Under the pieces are notes generated by a model. That model was not told where the DNA came from. It worked only from the letters and a program-made list of their open reading frames with translations, and ran no database searches. DNA of 64,000 nucleotides, taken from positions 35,673 through 99,672 of the forward strand of contig CAZFER010000016.1 in the NCBI GenBank assembly GCA_964517495.1. Reading direction: 5' to 3'. Position 1 is the stretch's first letter. Every line of letters starts with the position of its first letter. The stretch is from CAZFER01 sp964517495 (GTDB taxonomy: Bacteria > Hinthialibacterota > Hinthialibacteria > Hinthialibacterales > Hinthialibacteraceae). Of the stretch, positions 8,136 to 16,493 are shown one piece after another. A program made the translations under genes and the position numbers.

Positions 8136-9401
8136 ATGATAAACAAAGACAATCAGCATATTTTGGGTATTTTTTTAATCATTATAGGTGGATTATTTTA
8201 CCTGCAAAATTGTGTGTATAAATCCTTTATACCTCCATTTGCCCATCGAAATGATTTTGCTCACCTATATTTGGGCGGATTTCTTGCAGAACGAGGTGGA
8301 AATATCTATGATGCCCAATTAATGTTAAAAACCAAATCGTTTCTCAAAATCCCCACAGGCTTGAATCCATTTGTCTATCCCCCTTTCTTTGCCGTGTTAC
8401 TCATTCCTCTCAATAAACTAAGTTATGATGGGGCATGGCTGGTGTTTTTTGTGATTAGCCAGGCCGCTTTTTTTTATTCTATCTTTCTGATAATAAAGAT
8501 GTTACGTAGAGAAGGCGAATCGCTGTCGCTATGGTGGGGACTGTTGATCGCTTATTCCGCTTGTTTCAATCCTCTCCCCAAAACATTCACCGCTGGCCAG
8601 ATGAATACCATCATTCTTTTATGCCTGGTGTTGGGATGGTATTTCTTTAGGCGGAAGCAAGAATGGATTTCAGGATTGATCCTTGGTTTAGGAACGGCAG
8701 TGAAACTATCTCCCGGATTTCTGCTGGTATATTTCTTATGGAAAAGACAATGGCGTGTGGTGGGCGGAGGTGTGATAAGCCTCGTTCTATCATTGATTAT
8801 CTCATTGTCATATCTAGACTTGGAAATCCATCAGGCTTTTGTAAATGAAGCGCAGCAGATGCAATATGGAACCTCAACCTGGGAACAATATGGACAGCAT
8901 TACCATGTTGAACCACATAATCAATCTCCCGCTGCCATGTGGTATCGTTTGTTAACCGAAAATCCTTCAACAAGTGGTATAACCAATTCCCCTGGTACTG
9001 CCAAGGTTTTATCATATCTATCCGCATTGATTTGTTTTGCTGCTCTAATAATCTTGTCTTATCATCCACGTTTTGAGTGCAATTTGCTTGAATATTCACT
9101 GTGGTGTATTGGTATGCTGTTATTACCGAGCTTGATGTGGGATCATTACCTGGTTCAAATGATATTTGCCATCGCACTGGCAAGCCGAATGGCGTTTTCA
9201 GGTGGAGAAACAGGGAAATATATCTTAGCGATAAGCTTAGGTTTTATGGCGATACCCTTTTGGTTTGACAATCCCATATTAAAATCAGGATGGGCGACCT
9301 TAATAATTTCAATCAAATTATTTACACTCATTGGATTGTTTGCCTATTTATCAATAAATCAAGCTCGTAAAAAGAATGGTTCTTTCACGGATTTCATGTA
9401 A
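8136..9401 (+). CDS. DUF2029 / GT87-type polytopic membrane glycosyltransferase
   Basis: 421 residues with about ten hydrophobic segments. Members use polyprenyl-phosphate-linked sugars (mannose in mycobacteria) to glycosylate lipids or glycans on the outer side of the inner membrane. After the first membrane helix comes the acidic loop RNDFAHLYLGG with the presumed catalytic Asp, then NIYDAQ and GLNPFVYPPFFAVL, the family signature that includes the conserved YPP. FTAGQMNTIIL and GLGTAVKLSPGFL are further typical loops. The ATG at 8136 gives a good N-terminal membrane helix but lacks a visible ribosome binding site. It stands alone, divergent from pcm. Sugar and acceptor cannot be read from sequence. 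Confidence 0.75.
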   Translation: MINKDNQHILGIFLIIIGGLFYLQNCVYKSFIPPFAHRNDFAHLYLGGFLAERGGNIYDAQLMLKTKSFLKIPTGLNPFVYPPFFAVLLIPLNKLSYDGAWLVFFVISQAAFFYSIFLIIKMLRREGESLSLWWGLLIAYSACFNPLPKTFTAGQMNTIILLCLVLGWYFFRRKQEWISGLILGLGTAVKLSPGFLLVYFLWKRQWRVVGGGVISLVLSLIISLSYLDLEIHQAFVNEAQQMQYGTSTWEQYGQHYHVEPHNQSPAAMWYRLLTENPSTSGITNSPGTAKVLSYLSALICFAALIILSYHPRFECNLLEYSLWCIGMLLLPSLMWDHYLVQMIFAIALASRMAFSGGETGKYILAISLGFMAIPFWFDNPILKSGWATLIISIKLFTLIGLFAYLSINQARKKNGSFTDFM

Positions 9402-9539
9402 AATATAAGGGAAGGTACCAAATTTCCGATTTTCGGATTTAATATGTCTCTACTTGAAAATGAGCATAATACTATTTTACCAGAGTTTAAGCTGGTGTAT
9501 GATTAGAATATCATTGCAGATATCATGCCGGAGGCAGTA

Positions 9540-9941
9540 ATGATCGGATATTTTGATACGGAATTGGGGCGTGTCCAGATTTCATCAACCATCGTCAGGC
9601 GCTTCATCATGAGAGAAGTGGAAAAATCCCCATGTTTTCGCTTTCCTGGAACAAAACCAGGAGAGCCAGTTAGCCGCAAGGTTGCCGAACGGAATATCAG
9701 AGTCAACTTTGTTGAGGGAAGTATTGAAGCAACCTTAATGATTTCAGTTCTTTATGGTACTCGAATTATCAAAGAAGCACGTGAACTGCAAGGGAAAATC
9801 ACTCGTGCACTTCAACTTGGAGCTGGTTTGAATGTTTCAAAAATGTCGATCAATGTTGAAAGTGTTTATGAAGAAACCCCGGAAGATACGCCATTACTCA
9901 TTGATCACGAAACCGTGCCGGCCAATGCAGTCAACCAATAA
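9540..9941 (+). CDS. Asp23/Gls24-family envelope stress protein
   Basis: The start at 9540 is chosen because GGAGG at 9530-9534 sits five bases before it; the ATG at 9525 has none. The 133-residue protein opens MIGYFDTELGRVQIS and matches Asp23 in its alpha/beta pattern, including FVEGSIEATLMISVLYGTRI and a late NVSKMSINVESVY strand. Asp23 proteins coat the inner face of the membrane and are bound there by AmaP. An AmaP-like gene follows by 19 bases, which supports both calls. The acidic C-terminal tail is typical. The function in Gram-negative lineages is poorly defined. Confidence 0.8.
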   Translation: MIGYFDTELGRVQISSTIVRRFIMREVEKSPCFRFPGTKPGEPVSRKVAERNIRVNFVEGSIEATLMISVLYGTRIIKEARELQGKITRALQLGAGLNVSKMSINVESVYEETPEDTPLLIDHETVPANAVNQ

Positions 9942-9960
9942 AACAGGTTAAGGCGGATTT

Positions 9961-10617
9961 ATGAAACAAATTACCCTCACTGTTTCGTTTCTGATTGTTT
10001 TTGTTATGTCGCTTATATGCTGGCTAATTGTATTGGGGAGTGAGGAACTTTTAATTGGGCTTTGCACTCTGCTTCCCAATATTTATCTATACGAAACGTG
10101 GGGGAAGTTGGCATTTTGGGCATTTGCTTTTATCTCTTTTGCATGCAGCCTTTCCTTATTAGCCCTCCTATTGGGTCTTGAACCCCGCTTGCGTAAACAT
10201 GTCATTCTGGAAAACGAAGCGGGCGCCATAGGTGTTTCATTGGACGCCATTGAAGATTTCATCAAACGTAAAGCCATCAATGTAAGTGGAGTGCGGGATC
10301 TGATCGTCCGTGCCGAAACCATCGATGGTGAGCTGCTTTTAAAAACCAAAATCGTTCTTGAACTACAACAAAACGTACCCTCTTTTACCAAGGATTTTCA
10401 AGAGAAAATACGGAGAGAATTAACCGATACCCTTGGGCTGAAGAATATCAAAGAGGTTCAAGTTTTAATCCATAAAATTCTCCCCCGTGAATCAAAATCT
10501 GAACCGATTCTGCTCTCACCCCCATCTCAAAAAATCCTCCTCAAAGATCAAGAAGATGAAGAAGTCACAGAAACTGAACAAAACGAACAAGATATAAAAT
10601 CCAAAGCCCAGGAATAA
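9961..10617 (+). CDS. AmaP-like membrane anchor of the Asp23 protein
   Basis: 218 residues with two N-terminal membrane helices (about residues 5-28 and 45-68), then a soluble Asp23-like alpha/beta domain (LENEAGAIGVSLDAIEDFIKR onward), and a charged tail rich in Glu, Lys and Gln. This is the layout of alkaline-shock membrane anchor AmaP, whose transmembrane part holds Asp23 at the membrane. It lies directly between the Asp23 gene and gatC on the same strand with short gaps (19 and 13 bases), so the three probably form one transcript. Recognition rests on topology and neighbours more than on strong motifs. Confidence 0.75.
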   Translation: MKQITLTVSFLIVFVMSLICWLIVLGSEELLIGLCTLLPNIYLYETWGKLAFWAFAFISFACSLSLLALLLGLEPRLRKHVILENEAGAIGVSLDAIEDFIKRKAINVSGVRDLIVRAETIDGELLLKTKIVLELQQNVPSFTKDFQEKIRRELTDTLGLKNIKEVQVLIHKILPRESKSEPILLSPPSQKILLKDQEDEEVTETEQNEQDIKSKAQE

Positions 10618-10630
10618 AGGATCGTATAAT

Positions 10631-10918
10631 ATGAGTATTCAACGAGATGAAGTTAAACATATAGCCTTGTTAAGCCGCTTGGACCTTACAGAAGATGAAG
10701 TTGATCTATATACCGGTCATCTTGCCGAAATTCTTGATTATGTCGAGAAATTAAAATCATTGGATGTGTCTAATGTTGAGCCTATGTCTCATGCGGTTCC
10801 CATGTCAAACGTGATGCGGGATGACACCATCGAGCCATCTTTGTCCAGTGAAGACGCCTTGAAAAATGCTCCAGACCGTGACGGCCCCAACTTCCGGGTA
10901 CCCCGTGTCACTGAATAA
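10631..10918 (+). CDS. gatC: Asp-tRNA(Asn)/Glu-tRNA(Gln) amidotransferase subunit C
   Basis: Small subunit that stabilises GatA in the GatCAB complex, which converts misacylated Glu-tRNA(Gln) or Asp-tRNA(Asn) into the correct amide form. The 95-residue protein shows the whole family pattern: VKHIALLSRLDLTEDE, LAEILDYVEKLKSLD, NVEPMSHAVPMSNVMRDD, ending NFRVPRV. Unusually, gatA and gatB are not adjacent. The gene instead closes the Asp23/AmaP cluster, followed by an unrelated secreted protein. Confidence 0.95.
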   Translation: MSIQRDEVKHIALLSRLDLTEDEVDLYTGHLAEILDYVEKLKSLDVSNVEPMSHAVPMSNVMRDDTIEPSLSSEDALKNAPDRDGPNFRVPRVTE

Positions 10919-10963
10919 TACCTCCCTGCTATTCATATCATGCCCAGCAAGGTTGTTTTAGGT

Positions 10964-11722
10964 ATGACCTCTATTACGAAATGGAAAGGAATTGTAGCAC
11001 TAACACTCGGATTGAGTTTCATCTGCCCTTTCATTGGTTGGACTCATGGAGCAGACACCTATAATCTTCTTATCAAATTGTTTGTCGAAGAATACCGAGA
11101 CCGCTATACCAGAACGCTTGAAACAGATTCAGGCACATGGAGCGCTTATCCTATTGGTCCTCATTATATTCGATTTGAAGAAACTTATTACAAATACATT
11201 TACTCCTTTCTCTTCCCCACAAATCAATTGGTACCCGAGACAAAAGACTTAAATTTATCTGAAGATTCCGTTAGTTTTCTTGTTATCTTCTCACCAAAAC
11301 ATGAGCCGAAACCGCTTCTTAAAGATGCATCACCTGAGTGGTTTTCTCTGGTGGGAGAAGAATTAGGATTGAATCATATCAAAGCGAAAGAAATCTATAG
11401 TGATCCCATACGTTCATTCCCTAAAATTCGAGACTCACGTCCCCAATCCAGTTTAGTCACATTTACAATTCAAACCTCATTTAAATCGGGATCGAGAGAG
11501 GAAAATGTCCCAATTCAGTTGTATTGCCAACATCCTGAAGTAGCAAATACAATTTCGTTTGAATGGACTGTGCCTGACACGTTTCCTGTTGGAAACCGCC
11601 GTTATGCTGCCAAAATTTGGAAAGTAGCTCGCGAGCGATATGCCTCCATGCCCATGCCAACTCATGTACCGCGTATGGATCAGACTCCCACTCCAACTCC
11701 AATAGAAAGAAATAACTCATGA
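10964..11722 (+). CDS. Secreted protein of unknown function
   Basis: Start placed at the ATG at 10964, because the encoded MTSITKWKGIVALTLGLS reads as a Sec signal peptide and an AAGG lies about ten bases upstream; an ATG at 10940 would add eight residues. The mature part (about 225 residues) is soluble, with no motif I recognise, and ends in a short Pro-Thr run (TPTPTPIER). Two internal segments have beta-rich character. Its stop overlaps the next gene (ATGA at 11719-11722), so the two are translationally coupled and probably act together. No function is proposed. Confidence 0.6.
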   Translation: MTSITKWKGIVALTLGLSFICPFIGWTHGADTYNLLIKLFVEEYRDRYTRTLETDSGTWSAYPIGPHYIRFEETYYKYIYSFLFPTNQLVPETKDLNLSEDSVSFLVIFSPKHEPKPLLKDASPEWFSLVGEELGLNHIKAKEIYSDPIRSFPKIRDSRPQSSLVTFTIQTSFKSGSREENVPIQLYCQHPEVANTISFEWTVPDTFPVGNRRYAAKIWKVARERYASMPMPTHVPRMDQTPTPTPIERNNS

Positions 11723-12306
11723 ATCCGTTACGAATAATTTCCCTTTTATTATTGATTCTTATCGCTGTTTCTATCCCCTCTCATGCCCATTTGAATAGTA
11801 TTTCCTATTCAACCATCGAGGTTGCCACCGACGAAATTCGAATTGAGTTGAGATTCACTTTAATTTGTACATTGGAACTCTTTTCAGTCGATGTGGATGG
11901 AGATGGAATTTTAACCAAGGAAGAATTGCAACCGGCCAAACCAGCGATGTATTATTATCTGACGAACAAAATCAAGATTTTGTCGGGTGGACGCCAGTTA
12001 CGGATGATATTGAGGAACCTGAGTTTCAAAGTGGAGGAAGATGACGCCTATACCATTTTTGAACTTGCGTATCCCAAAACAAACGAATCGGATGAGTTCA
12101 TCATATTATGTAACGTACTTGAAGAGACGGATCCTTATCACAAAAACCTGGCTGAAATCAAATATAATGGGAACGATTATTTATATGTTTTCACCAACAT
12201 GAATTATTTCAACAGCCAGACGGCTTCAAACGAAGAAACCAAACAGGCAAACGTGCCTGGATCAGCAACAGCCTCTCTCCAGCCATCCGTTAATGAGAAG
12301 CAATAA
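11719..12306 (+). CDS. Secreted EF-hand protein resembling the N-terminal domain of HupE/UreJ-type proteins
   Basis: 195 residues: signal peptide (MNPLRIISLLLLILIAVS..SHA), then a beta-rich domain starting HLNSISYSTIEV, a canonical EF-hand calcium loop DVDGDGILTKEE, and two further beta segments. The combination of a short strand-rich start, one EF-hand in the position DxDGDGxLTxEEL, and a following -KILSGGRQL- strand resembles the periplasmic N-terminal part of HupE/UreJ-family membrane proteins. The membrane part is absent here. It overlaps the preceding secreted protein by four bases. Role unknown; calcium binding is inferred from the loop alone. Confidence 0.6.
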   Translation: MNPLRIISLLLLILIAVSIPSHAHLNSISYSTIEVATDEIRIELRFTLICTLELFSVDVDGDGILTKEELQPAKPAMYYYLTNKIKILSGGRQLRMILRNLSFKVEEDDAYTIFELAYPKTNESDEFIILCNVLEETDPYHKNLAEIKYNGNDYLYVFTNMNYFNSQTASNEETKQANVPGSATASLQPSVNEKQ

Positions 12307-12342
12307 TTAAGTCTATTAATTAATCCCAAGCAACCTCAGTAC

Positions 12343-13404
12343 TTAGTTATCACGTAATAGTTCTCTTTTCAGTTTCAGGTGTTCCTCATAGGTTTTAGAA
12401 AATCGTGCAGAGCCGTCTTTGGTCGTGATGAAATAGAGGTAATCTGTATCGGCCGGTTGTAAGGCCGCCCGCAAGGACGCTTCTCCCGGATTACAGATTG
12501 CCGCTGGGGGCAAGCCTTTGTTTTTGTATGTGTTATAAGGTGAATCGATTTCTTTATCCTTCACCTGAATGGAACGTGACCAATCCTGAAGAATATAATG
12601 GATAGTGCTATCCGCTTGCAAGGCCATATTTTTCTTGATGCGATTAACAAAGACGGATGCGATTTTGGCTCGGTCTTCATCTTTTTTGGCTTCTTTTTCG
12701 ATGATTGAGGCCAAAACCACGACGTTGTGGACTTCTTTTTTAGGTCCTGCTTCTTTGTCTTCCCACCACCAACCTGTTTCTTTCACAGCAAGGGCTTCAT
12801 TCAGGATTTCGTCCCATTTTTCGTTAAAATACCTTACCATACGGTCGAAAATGCGGATGGTTTCCTGGTTCTTTTCGAAAAAGTAGGTCTGTGGGTAGAG
12901 TACACCTTCACAGGCCGCGTTTGCTCCACCCGGGGCCTGAACGATAACAAAAGGAAAGACATCCCGGCTTTGGCATTCTTCCAAAAAGGCCTCTTTGGTG
13001 CAAATTTCAAGTTCTTCCAATGCTTCAGCGATTTGCACTTGGGTATAGCCTTCGGGAATAAGGAGTGAACGGTAATAATGTTTGCCTTCTGCAAACATGG
13101 TGATAACTTCACAGGGTGTTTGAGTCCCTTTGATCTGATATTCGCCGGCTTGCAGTTTATCGGCGAAACCTCGTAAATCCGCCAATATAAGGAACATGGT
13201 GGTATTTTCAATCACACCTTTTTCCACCAGCAAAGCAGCGATTTGACGCGCTCCCTTCCCCTCCGCTATTTCGATACGAAAACTTTGTCCTTCTTCGCCC
13301 CACGGTGTGTTCCACTTGCGGTATTCGAGATACCCCAAAACAGCGGCCCCCAAGACAACCAGGATTATAAGGAAAACCAATCCTCGTATAAATAACTTTC
13401 TCAT
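12343..13404 (-). CDS. mltG: Endolytic peptidoglycan transglycosylase MltG
   Basis: Cleaves nascent glycan strands in the periplasm and so sets their length. 353 residues: an N-terminal membrane anchor (about residues 6-27), a LysM-like domain (FRIEIAEGKGARQIAALLVEKGV), and the YceG catalytic domain. Catalytic Glu is in VVVLASIIEKEA; QADSTIHYIL, SPYNTYKNKGLPPAAICNPG and the C-terminal DYLYFITTKDGSARFSKTYEEH are all conserved. The length is normal. It is convergent with the EF-hand gene (36-base gap) and stands alone. Confidence 0.95.
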   Translation of the reverse strand: MRKLFIRGLVFLIILVVLGAAVLGYLEYRKWNTPWGEEGQSFRIEIAEGKGARQIAALLVEKGVIENTTMFLILADLRGFADKLQAGEYQIKGTQTPCEVITMFAEGKHYYRSLLIPEGYTQVQIAEALEELEICTKEAFLEECQSRDVFPFVIVQAPGGANAACEGVLYPQTYFFEKNQETIRIFDRMVRYFNEKWDEILNEALAVKETGWWWEDKEAGPKKEVHNVVVLASIIEKEAKKDEDRAKIASVFVNRIKKNMALQADSTIHYILQDWSRSIQVKDKEIDSPYNTYKNKGLPPAAICNPGEASLRAALQPADTDYLYFITTKDGSARFSKTYEEHLKLKRELLRDN

Positions 13405-13630
13405 TTCGTACCAGGCTCCACTTTGATAAAATTTTCGTATTCAAGTCAAGGCAAGGAACTAGCAGCGTATATGGGAGGCCACTAGCTCCGGCCTTATTTT
13501 AAAGCTCTTTTCCCTGTTTAATAAGTCTTTCTATCTTATCATCATTTCAATTATAATTCGAAGGTAGAAATGTAAAAAAGTTGTCGAAAAAATTTAACAA
13601 GGATTTTGAATCCAAAATGGGAGAGTTCAA

Positions 13631-15001
13631 GTGAATTCGATCATTCAAACGATAAAAAAACAACATAAAAACAATATTGAGGATTTGATACATTTCCTGA
13701 AAATCCCAAGTGTCAGCGCCCAAAAAAAACATCAGAGCGATTGCCAGGCGGCCGCCGAATTTTTGATGGATCACCTCAAAGCGATGGGACTTGACGCAAC
13801 TCTGCATAAAACACCCGGAAATCCTGTGATCACAGCGAAGTATCATTGCGGCGATCAAGCCCCAACTATTTTGATTTATGGGCATTATGATGTTCAACCG
13901 GCTGAACCGTTTGAATTATGGAAATCGCCTCCTTTTGAACCCCAGATTCGAAAAAAGAACCTCTATGCGCGGGGAGCTACAGATGATAAAGGTCAATTAA
14001 TGACTCATATTAAAGCGGTTGAAGCCCATCTTGAAACCAATGGCCATTTGCCGGTCAATGTCATCTTTCTTATAGAAGGTGAAGAGGAAATCGCTAGCAA
14101 TACCCTGGAAAATTTCATAAATGAAAATCGTGAGTTACTAAAAAGTGATATCGCATTGATTAGCGATTCATCCCAGTTTGGCCCCGATATGCCCGCCATA
14201 TGTTATGGATTACGGGGGATTTGCGTGGAAGAAATTCGAGTTGAAGGCCCTGGGCAGGATTTACACTCCGGATCGTTTGGGGGAGCAGTGCCGAATCCAT
14301 TAAACGAACTTTGTACCATCGTTTCAAAACTGAAGGATGATAAAGGCACAATCCTGATCCCGGGATTTTACGATGATGTGCTTCCATTAGAGGATTGGGA
14401 ACGGGAAGCATTCAACCAACTGCCGTGGGATGATGAATCCTTTTGTTGCGAGTTAAAACTCACGGGACTGTCTGGTGAAAATGGATTTACAACACTGGAG
14501 CGTAAATGGGCTCGGCCAACGTTGGATTTAAACGGTATTTATGGCGGTTATCAGGGTGAGGGAGCAAAAACCATCATTCCAGCATGGGGAGGTGCCAAGA
14601 TATCCATGCGGCTGGTTCCCGATCAATCTCCCCAAAAGATAAGCCGTTTATTTCGCGAATACATCAATGAAATTGCACCGTCGTATATTCGATTTCATTT
14701 TGCACCTACTTCCGGTTGCGGGCCTGTGCGGTTTCCCCGCTCTGCAAAGTTTATGCAGGAGGCGGAAAAAGCTATCGAAACGGGATTTGGTGTTAAACCG
14801 GTCTATATCCGTGAAGGAGGTTCCATTCCCATTGTCCTCACCCTGAAAGAAGAACTGGGATTGCATACCTTATTACTGGGTTGGGGGCAGCCGGATGATA
14901 ATCCGCATTCTCCCAATGAGAAGTTCTCCCTCAAGGATTTCGAACGTGGGACCATTTCATCCGCCTGTTTTCTCCAATTATGTGGAGAAAATCCAAGTTA
15001 G
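13631..15001 (+). CDS. M20-family metallo-dipeptidase
   Basis: 456 residues, cytosolic. Zinc ligands are recognisable in YGHYDVQPAEPFELW (His, Asp), in ARGATDDKGQLMTH (bridging Asp) and in IEGEEEIAS (catalytic and ligand Glu pair); the last His lies near NPHSPNEKF. The inserted dimerisation domain begins DLHSGSFGGAVPNP. This matches the carnosinase/PepV-like dipeptidase branch of ArgE/DapE/ACY1/CPG2. The start is GTG at 13631, preceded by GGGAGAG. It probably hydrolyses small peptides; exact specificity is not readable. Convergent with galM, 21 bases apart. Confidence 0.9.
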   Translation: MNSIIQTIKKQHKNNIEDLIHFLKIPSVSAQKKHQSDCQAAAEFLMDHLKAMGLDATLHKTPGNPVITAKYHCGDQAPTILIYGHYDVQPAEPFELWKSPPFEPQIRKKNLYARGATDDKGQLMTHIKAVEAHLETNGHLPVNVIFLIEGEEEIASNTLENFINENRELLKSDIALISDSSQFGPDMPAICYGLRGICVEEIRVEGPGQDLHSGSFGGAVPNPLNELCTIVSKLKDDKGTILIPGFYDDVLPLEDWEREAFNQLPWDDESFCCELKLTGLSGENGFTTLERKWARPTLDLNGIYGGYQGEGAKTIIPAWGGAKISMRLVPDQSPQKISRLFREYINEIAPSYIRFHFAPTSGCGPVRFPRSAKFMQEAEKAIETGFGVKPVYIREGGSIPIVLTLKEELGLHTLLLGWGQPDDNPHSPNEKFSLKDFERGTISSACFLQLCGENPS

Positions 15002-15022
15002 ATATTCGTATATTTCTAAGCC

Positions 15023-16159
15023 TTAATCCTTAATAGCGAATTGGAAAATGGTGGTTTGGTTGTAGGTTTCATCCGGCCTTAATTCGGTTGTTGGGAAGTA
15101 GGCCCGGTTTGGGGTGTCTGGGAAATGTTGGGTTTCCAGGCAAAATCCATGATAAGGGCCATAAGGTTTACCATCACCTTGATACCGGTCACTCAATCCT
15201 TTTGCGGTGTAAAGTTGAACACCTGGATGCGTGGTAAGAACCGTCATAAGCCTACCGCTTTGGGGATCATAGGCTCGGGCTGCCAATGACAATTGATGAG
15301 GTGTATTTTTGTTTAGAACATAACAATGGTCATAATTTTCATCTTCAACCTGCTCGATTCTGGAACCAATTGTTGAGGTCATACGAAAATCCATAGGTGT
15401 ATTTTGAACGGAGACAATTTCACCGGTGGGAATTTTGTTGGGATGAGCGGCTAAATAAAAATCTGCATTCAGCATCAGTTCATGATCAAGCACATTACCA
15501 TTTCCCGCCCCTGCCAGGTTAAAATAAGCGTGGTTGGTTAAGTTGAGATGGGTTGGTTTATCGGTTTTTGCCCCATATTCAATAATCAATTCATTCTTGT
15601 TTGTAAGTTTATATGAAACGGATACATGAAGGTTTCCTGGATAGCCTTCATCACCATCAGGGCTGAAGTATTTCAACAAAACACCCGTAAAGGCTGGAGC
15701 CTTGACAGGGAAAGCCTGCCATACCTTTTTTTGAAATCCCTGTCGTCCACCATGGATGTGATTTTTCCCCGCATTGGGTGTAACAAAATGCTCTTTCCCA
15801 TCCAAAACAAAACAAGCCCCTGCAATTCGATTGGCAAAGCGGCCAACGACGGAACCGAATAAGGGGTGCCCTTTATAATAGTCATCAAACGTATCTAAAA
15901 AGAGGGTGATATTTTCAAGGTTCCCTTCCCTATCGGGTGTTCGAATGGCAATTAAGGTGGCTCCGTAGGTTATTATTTCGGCTTGTAAGCCATTATCATT
16001 GGTTAAGGTATACAATTCGATTGGGGTGCCATCGGGAAGCTGGCCATAGGTGGATTGCTTCACATCCGGTGTAGCGCTTGTAAATAATGGAAAGAAAGAT
16101 AGTACAAACGAGAAGAGAGATACACCCCATATAATTAAAAATCTAAAATGTGTGTTCAT
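15023..16159 (-). CDS. galM: Exported aldose 1-epimerase (mutarotase)
   Basis: Interconverts alpha and beta anomers of aldoses. 378 residues, beginning with a signal peptide (about residues 1-29, ending TSATP), so it acts in the periplasm or outside rather than in the cytosol. Family motifs: GRFANRIAGACF, GKNHIHGGRQGFQKKVW with the catalytic His, LTNHAYFNLAG with the second His, and a late LETQHFPDTPNR with the catalytic Glu. Secreted versions are common in polysaccharide degraders. The 334-base gap upstream holds a large inverted repeat and a hairpin. Confidence 0.93.
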   Translation of the reverse strand: MNTHFRFLIIWGVSLFSFVLSFFPLFTSATPDVKQSTYGQLPDGTPIELYTLTNDNGLQAEIITYGATLIAIRTPDREGNLENITLFLDTFDDYYKGHPLFGSVVGRFANRIAGACFVLDGKEHFVTPNAGKNHIHGGRQGFQKKVWQAFPVKAPAFTGVLLKYFSPDGDEGYPGNLHVSVSYKLTNKNELIIEYGAKTDKPTHLNLTNHAYFNLAGAGNGNVLDHELMLNADFYLAAHPNKIPTGEIVSVQNTPMDFRMTSTIGSRIEQVEDENYDHCYVLNKNTPHQLSLAARAYDPQSGRLMTVLTTHPGVQLYTAKGLSDRYQGDGKPYGPYHGFCLETQHFPDTPNRAYFPTTELRPDETYNQTTIFQFAIKD

Positions 16160-16267
16160 TTTTCTTGGCTTTCTTATGGTATTTATATACTTTTAAATTC
16201 CCTGCAAGCTACACTGATCTTTACCCAAAAGTTTCTTTAATTAATCGGGATTGTGTGCTAATCCTTC

Positions 16268-16405
16268 AACCCTCCCCTAGCCCCTCCCAGGCTTGGGAGG
16301 GGAATGGTTGCTATACCTGTTTAGCGATTCTGAAGCCTCTTGGAATCCCTCTTCGTTATCGGCTATCCACTTCTCCCCCAAGCCTGGGGGAGATACAGAG
16401 GGGGT
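16268..16405. repeat. Inverted-repeat element (MITE-like), AACCCTCCCC...GGGGGTT
   Basis: About 138 bases. The left arm contains CCCCTCCCAGGCTTGGGAGG, itself a palindrome; the right arm contains CCCCCAAGCCTGGGGG and ends AGAGGGGGTT. Read from each end the arms are similar (AACCC...CCCAGGCTTGGG). The middle is unrelated sequence with no ORF. It lies between galM and the sugar isomerase. It looks like a non-autonomous mobile or folding element; no target-site duplication is evident. Confidence 0.6.
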
Positions 16406-16429
16406 TGATTGTCGGCCCCATAAGCCTAT

Positions 16430-16467
16430 GCAAGCAAACAAGGGATATTTACCCCTTGTTTGCTTGC
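16430..16467 (-). terminator. Strong hairpin downstream of the sugar isomerase gene
   Basis: Perfect 15-bp inverted repeat, GCAAGCAAACAAGGG at 16430-16444 and its complement at 16453-16467, 27 bases past the isomerase stop. No T tract follows on the minus strand, so it may be an mRNA-stabilising hairpin rather than a true intrinsic terminator. Confidence 0.5.
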
Positions 16468-16493
16468 TGTTTGAACAATGATTTAAGCAAGGT

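Noticed and set aside
9525..9941. Earlier start of the Asp23 gene at 9525
   Set aside because: The GGAGG lies between this ATG and the one at 9540, so only the latter has a proper site.
16268..16405. Riboswitch in the galM leader
   Set aside because: The structure is a symmetrical inverted repeat typical of a mobile or REP-type element and does not match a known aptamer.
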